A DNA stretch of 8,681 bases, taken from assembly GCA_030615145.1 (NCBI GenBank), contig JAUWZT010000157.1, positions 1 through 8,681 on the forward strand, given 5' to 3'. The notes under the pieces are model-generated. The model was given only the letters and a program-made list of their open reading frames with translations, made no database searches and was not told the DNA's origin. The first letter of the stretch is position 1; each line of letters opens with the position of its first letter. The stretch comes from Promethearchaeota archaeon (GTDB lineage: Archaea > Asgardarchaeota > Lokiarchaeia > Sigyniarchaeales > SOKP01). This document shows, piece by piece, positions 5,497-8,681 of this stretch. A program made the position numbers and the translations under genes.

Positions 5497-6240
5497 ATGT
5501 TGAAAGTAGAAACGGAATCATTTAGGTTAATGAAAGCTCTTTTTCGAGACAATGAATTATTTGTATTTTTTAAAACAACAAAAGAGATCGAAGAGTTATT
5601 TAAAAAGTTGAGAAATTTGTATATAAGATACAAAGTCGTAGTTTTCAACCATAAGGATTCAAGTTTTGAATTAATTAAAAAATCTGCGTATAAATTGACG
5701 CAGTCTTATTTAGCAGCTAAAATAGAGCTTGATGTGATTAGATCGGTCGAGGAAACTAAAATTGAGATTTCGTCGTTAAGTTTTCACTTACAGGATGGCA
5801 GAAAAGTGAATTTTCCGATATCTCAGAGGATATCCTTAATTAACATACTCATTAATGATCCTGATATGTTACTAGAGTTCAATACCACAAAGAAAGTAGA
5901 AGAAAATATAGATAAACATAAAAACAATAAAATTCAAAAAATACAACCCAAACATAAGGGGTTTAATGAAAATCTTAGTTTTCCGATTAATAAAGAAGAA
6001 CTAGGTAAATCTCTCGATCTTGATTTTCAAAGGGTTAATGAAAAAATCGAGCAAAAATTGAAGTCAGATCCAATAAATATTGAAATAAACCAGTTAGTTT
6101 ATCGATGCTTAAATCTCTTACTATCTAATTTAACAACACCTTATGAGGGAGAAATCGATTTTAAAATTAATCCTATCATTAAAGCTGTTCAAAAGTATAT
6201 TAATATTGATTTGATTAAAGATAGGAGTGATAATCAATGA
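5497..6240 (+). CDS. Unrecognised protein coupled to the primase gene
   Basis: A 247-residue soluble protein that I do not recognise. Residues 1-120 look like an alpha/beta domain (ELFVFFKTTKEIEELFKKL, YKVVVFNHKD, KIEISSLSFHLQDGRKVNF). Residues 130-155 are a basic, asparagine/lysine-rich linker (KHKNNKIQKIQPKHK). Residues 165-240 are helical (INQLVYRCLNLLLSNL, INPIIKAVQKYI). Only one cysteine (C204) is present, so it has no iron-sulphur cluster like that of primase large subunit PriL. The ATG at 5497 directly abuts GGTGAG (5491-5496), which is closer than usual; a TTG at 5500 would be slightly better spaced. Its TGA overlaps the primase ATG (6237-6240), so equal synthesis and a physical partnership with the primase are plausible. 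A role as a diverged PriL- or PriX-like accessory is conceivable but unsupported by motifs. Confidence 0.65.
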   Translation: MLKVETESFRLMKALFRDNELFVFFKTTKEIEELFKKLRNLYIRYKVVVFNHKDSSFELIKKSAYKLTQSYLAAKIELDVIRSVEETKIEISSLSFHLQDGRKVNFPISQRISLINILINDPDMLLEFNTTKKVEENIDKHKNNKIQKIQPKHKGFNENLSFPINKEELGKSLDLDFQRVNEKIEQKLKSDPINIEINQLVYRCLNLLLSNLTTPYEGEIDFKINPIIKAVQKYINIDLIKDRSDNQ

Positions 6241-8483
6241 CATTGTACGATACTAACTTAAATTACGCTTTGCAGGAACTATTGCTATATAGTTATGATT
6301 TCACACCTATTAGAAAAAAAATATTCGATCTTTTCATGAGAGTTTCTCCTTTAGTTGAGCTTCAAATCATTTTTTCAATTATACCTCCTATAAAAACAAG
6401 CTCCCTAATTCAAGATAATGTAAAATCATTTCAGAAAAAGGAAATTTGCGTTAAGATTTACGAGATGATTAGAAATTCTCTAAATTCTCATTTAGAGAAA
6501 TCTTTAAACCGATTCCCTAAGCTTAAACAGTCTTCTAAGATTGAAATAAAAAACAATACTGACAGGTTTTCAATATCCATTAAGATAAAAAACTTAAAGA
6601 ATTTCACTCCTAAACTAATTTTTGCTATCGCATCTCACTTTAATGTTAATGTGCTAGGGTATTGTGATGAGGTAAGAGCAAAAATTTCAATATTGAAGCC
6701 TAAATTGCATAAGCCAGAAGTAGTTTTGAATACTAAACTAAAACGTGTCCGAGCAACCGATATGCGAAAATTTTTGACGCTCGATGATAAAGAATCTGTT
6801 TTAGAGTTCTTAAAGCAGCCAGAAGTGAAAAAAATTCTGCTTTCCAACTTCTACCCATATGGAGCTAAAAAAAGTCACATTAAAACAGAAATTACATTTG
6901 ATGTTCTGAAAGAACGAGTAATTGCTCAAAAAAGAAGAAGAATTCTGTTATCTAACGGAGTTTACAAACTTCTTCACGATGTTATTACTCCCTATACTTC
7001 AAATGAGGAATTCCTTAAAATTATATCCAATAATAATATATTAGGCTTCTATTCGTCTGTAAGGACTACGAAAACCCAAGAAATTGTGACAGCTATTATC
7101 GACATCGATATCTCAAGATTTTTACGGACTAGCTATTCAATTCTAATTATATGGAAATTAATCATCGCATTTACGGAAGATTTAATTAGAAATTTAACTT
7201 CATCTTTTCAATTACCTACACCTTTGGTAGTATTTTCGGGAAATAGAGGTATCCATTTAGTATACCGGCTCGAGAAAGATTGCATCAACGCAGATTTTAA
7301 TTACTTAGACTTTTCAGAACTATACATTTTACCGTCTCAGAAGTATTTGGTCAAAAATAAGAACTCAATTTTACATAGTAAGTTTACCTTTATGCGCACA
7401 TTAATGCAAGCTATTCTATTATACACTATTAAAAACTTTGCAATCCAAAAAATTCCAAAGCTTATAAGAAACCAGTTAGGAATTCTTAACACAACAGATT
7501 TATTTAAAATATCACTACATTCAAATAATGAGATCGGGATATTGTTAGATACCACACCAAATAATTCGGGAGTGCATCGCTGCTTTTCTATTCATCCTAA
7601 ATCAGGGCTTGTCTCAATTCCGTTAAACGACCCCATAACTAAACTTATTGCAAAACGTTTTAAGGAATACAATATCGTAAAAAAAGAAAGTAATCGCAAA
7701 TTTGTAATTGATAATATTAAGCGAGGTATAAAAGCTTCATACTTTCAATTTCCGCCAGTGATTACGAAAGAGCATATTAAATATTTATTACAACCCGATA
7801 CTCTCTTACCCTATCTGTCTCTAATAGTGAGGTTCTCAGATCGTTGGATTACCGAAAGAAGCACGATGTCTATGAAATATTGGCTTGATATATATAAATT
7901 GAACAATTTCTACGACTATATCAAATCTATATTGCTTTCTATTAATCTCAATGGTAAAAATATTGGGAGCTTTTATCAGAAAATAGTATTAATACTTAAA
8001 CGCTCTTCGATTAGAACAAAAGCATTTGTTATGGATATATTAGACGATTATTTCTTCAAGAAAGCAAGTTTTTATTCAATAAAAGCGAGACTGGATGCTT
8101 TACGACACTTAGAATTCTATTATTTATTAAAAAGCAATGAGTTATCTCTATTAAACTCTGAAAAGTTCGAACTCGTTCATAAAACCCCCTTTGACCGCAA
8201 AAAGTTTCATCAGAAGTTTATTCATTTTTTTAATATCACATTAGTTCTATTGGTCGGATTATCTAAAAATAACTTACAAATAAAGAGCAATATCGATCTT
8301 GCAATAAAAAAGTTATATTTTAGATTAGAGCTGCTCCTAAGAGAGGTGAATTTGTTAAGATCAAGTAATAGGGACAACAAGAATTTTCACGACCAATTAA
8401 AAATGGTCCAGATAGCGTGTATGTATAATATTTTAATCAAATTCTTCAGAAATTTGAAACCATTTTTACTCTTATATTCTTAA
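6237..8483 (+). CDS. Oversized PriS-like archaeo-eukaryotic primase
   Basis: A 748-residue protein with an AEP catalytic core at about residues 215-475. LGFYSSVRTTK (269-279) matches the YYSSA-type segment just before motif I of PriS. Motif I is IIDIDI with metal ligands D289 and D291. Motif II is SGNRGIHL (S334 to H340). Motif III is LLD with D438, followed by RCFSIHPKSGLVSIPL (448-463), the PriS signature normally read as R-x-x-SLHxKTGL. All catalytic residues are present, so primer synthesis from NTPs or dNTPs is likely. Ordinary archaeal PriS has about 320-400 residues; this one adds about 210 N-terminal residues (alpha/beta, unrecognised) and about 270 C-terminal helical residues. The five cysteines are scattered, so the PriS zinc knuckle and a PriL iron-sulphur cluster are absent. 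AGGAGTGA (6223-6230) is a strong ribosome binding site fixing the ATG at 6237, which overlaps the preceding stop. It probably primes replication of a mobile element; prim-pol activity cannot be judged. Confidence 0.85.
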   Translation: MTLYDTNLNYALQELLLYSYDFTPIRKKIFDLFMRVSPLVELQIIFSIIPPIKTSSLIQDNVKSFQKKEICVKIYEMIRNSLNSHLEKSLNRFPKLKQSSKIEIKNNTDRFSISIKIKNLKNFTPKLIFAIASHFNVNVLGYCDEVRAKISILKPKLHKPEVVLNTKLKRVRATDMRKFLTLDDKESVLEFLKQPEVKKILLSNFYPYGAKKSHIKTEITFDVLKERVIAQKRRRILLSNGVYKLLHDVITPYTSNEEFLKIISNNNILGFYSSVRTTKTQEIVTAIIDIDISRFLRTSYSILIIWKLIIAFTEDLIRNLTSSFQLPTPLVVFSGNRGIHLVYRLEKDCINADFNYLDFSELYILPSQKYLVKNKNSILHSKFTFMRTLMQAILLYTIKNFAIQKIPKLIRNQLGILNTTDLFKISLHSNNEIGILLDTTPNNSGVHRCFSIHPKSGLVSIPLNDPITKLIAKRFKEYNIVKKESNRKFVIDNIKRGIKASYFQFPPVITKEHIKYLLQPDTLLPYLSLIVRFSDRWITERSTMSMKYWLDIYKLNNFYDYIKSILLSINLNGKNIGSFYQKIVLILKRSSIRTKAFVMDILDDYFFKKASFYSIKARLDALRHLEFYYLLKSNELSLLNSEKFELVHKTPFDRKKFHQKFIHFFNITLVLLVGLSKNNLQIKSNIDLAIKKLYFRLELLLREVNLLRSSNRDNKNFHDQLKMVQIACMYNILIKFFRNLKPFLLLYS

Positions 8484-8500
8484 GGAGCGGGACATTAATC

Positions 8501-8681
8501 ATGAGATGTAGATTTATGGAAAGATGTGATGAGTTTCTAAAATTGAGAATAAATTTTTAATTATTCACAAACAGAAAGGATTTTAATCGTTATTTAAGTC
8601 TACTTGATCAGAAACTTGATCAAATTAAAAATTCGGATATATTATGTTATCGAAAAGAGATATTTTCAAGCAAGATATCTG
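8501..8681 (+). pseudogene. Cysteine-containing frame interrupted by an in-frame TAA (runs off edge)
   Basis: An ATG at 8501 follows AGGAG (8483-8487) at 13 bases and begins MRCRFMERCDEFLK, a Cys-x5-Cys start typical of small metal-binding proteins. The frame stops after 19 codons at TAA 8558-8560. The same frame then stays open from 8561 to the window end (about 40 codons: LFTNRKDFNRYLSLLDQKLD, then a further Cys). The continuation in the same phase argues for one gene broken by a nonsense mutation, or two short genes, or an error in the sequence. No ATG start is visible in the downstream part. It is 17 bases from the primase stop and may be the next gene of the operon. I cannot name a family. 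Confidence 0.4.

Noticed and set aside
6635..7555. Minus-strand frames 6635-6847 and 7337-7555
   Set aside because: Both are antisense to the PriS-like primase, including regions flanking its catalytic motifs.
8602..8622. Direct repeat ACTTGATCA twice, 12 bases apart
   Set aside because: It falls in a reading frame where it encodes LDQ-K-LDQ, so a coding explanation suffices; two copies only.

Overview
The window looks archaeal. It is very A+T-rich (about 70% by eye), and several genes are preceded by archaeal TATA boxes of the form TTTAAATA. Start sites in the main operon carry Shine-Dalgarno-like sequences, and the largest gene encodes an archaeo-eukaryotic primase (AEP) with the signatures of the PriS small subunit. 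A low-GC archaeon is the safe call. An Asgard-type host is plausible but cannot be shown from this sequence. No tRNA, rRNA, CRISPR array, transposase or integrase is visible.

Left part (1-1761): the 3' end of an unidentified gene; a single-pass membrane protein whose outer domain resembles an FKBP-type peptidyl-prolyl isomerase; and, on the minus strand and convergent, the C-terminal half of a uracil-DNA-glycosylase-like protein with no N-terminal half. From 1762 to 2281 there is no convincing intact gene, only a short winged-helix-like remnant at 1909-2067. The two truncated genes side by side look like the scar of an insertion or deletion.

Middle part (2282-3829): two putative DNA-binding proteins, a 276-residue protein with an N-terminal winged-helix-like segment and a 126-residue ArsR-like winged-helix protein with a zinc-ribbon tail. 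An unusual array follows: five TTTA(G/C)TAAA-type 9-mers spaced exactly 17 bp apart (3661-3737). It is arranged as two adjacent dyads and lies just upstream of a strong TATA box at 3756-3763. It resembles iterons or a multi-site operator.

Right part (3830-8483): a tightly packed four-gene operon. It encodes a small acidic-tailed protein (88 aa), a solitary HsdR-N-like PD-(D/E)xK nuclease with an extra C-terminal domain (458 aa), an unrecognised protein (247 aa) and an oversized PriS-like primase (748 aa). The first pair and the last pair overlap by ATGA. The iteron-like array, DNA-binding proteins, nuclease and primase together look like the replication module of an integrated plasmid or virus, or less likely a primase-nuclease defence cassette. 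This operon with its array is the best candidate for an undescribed system. After the primase, a reading frame with an in-frame TAA runs off the right edge.
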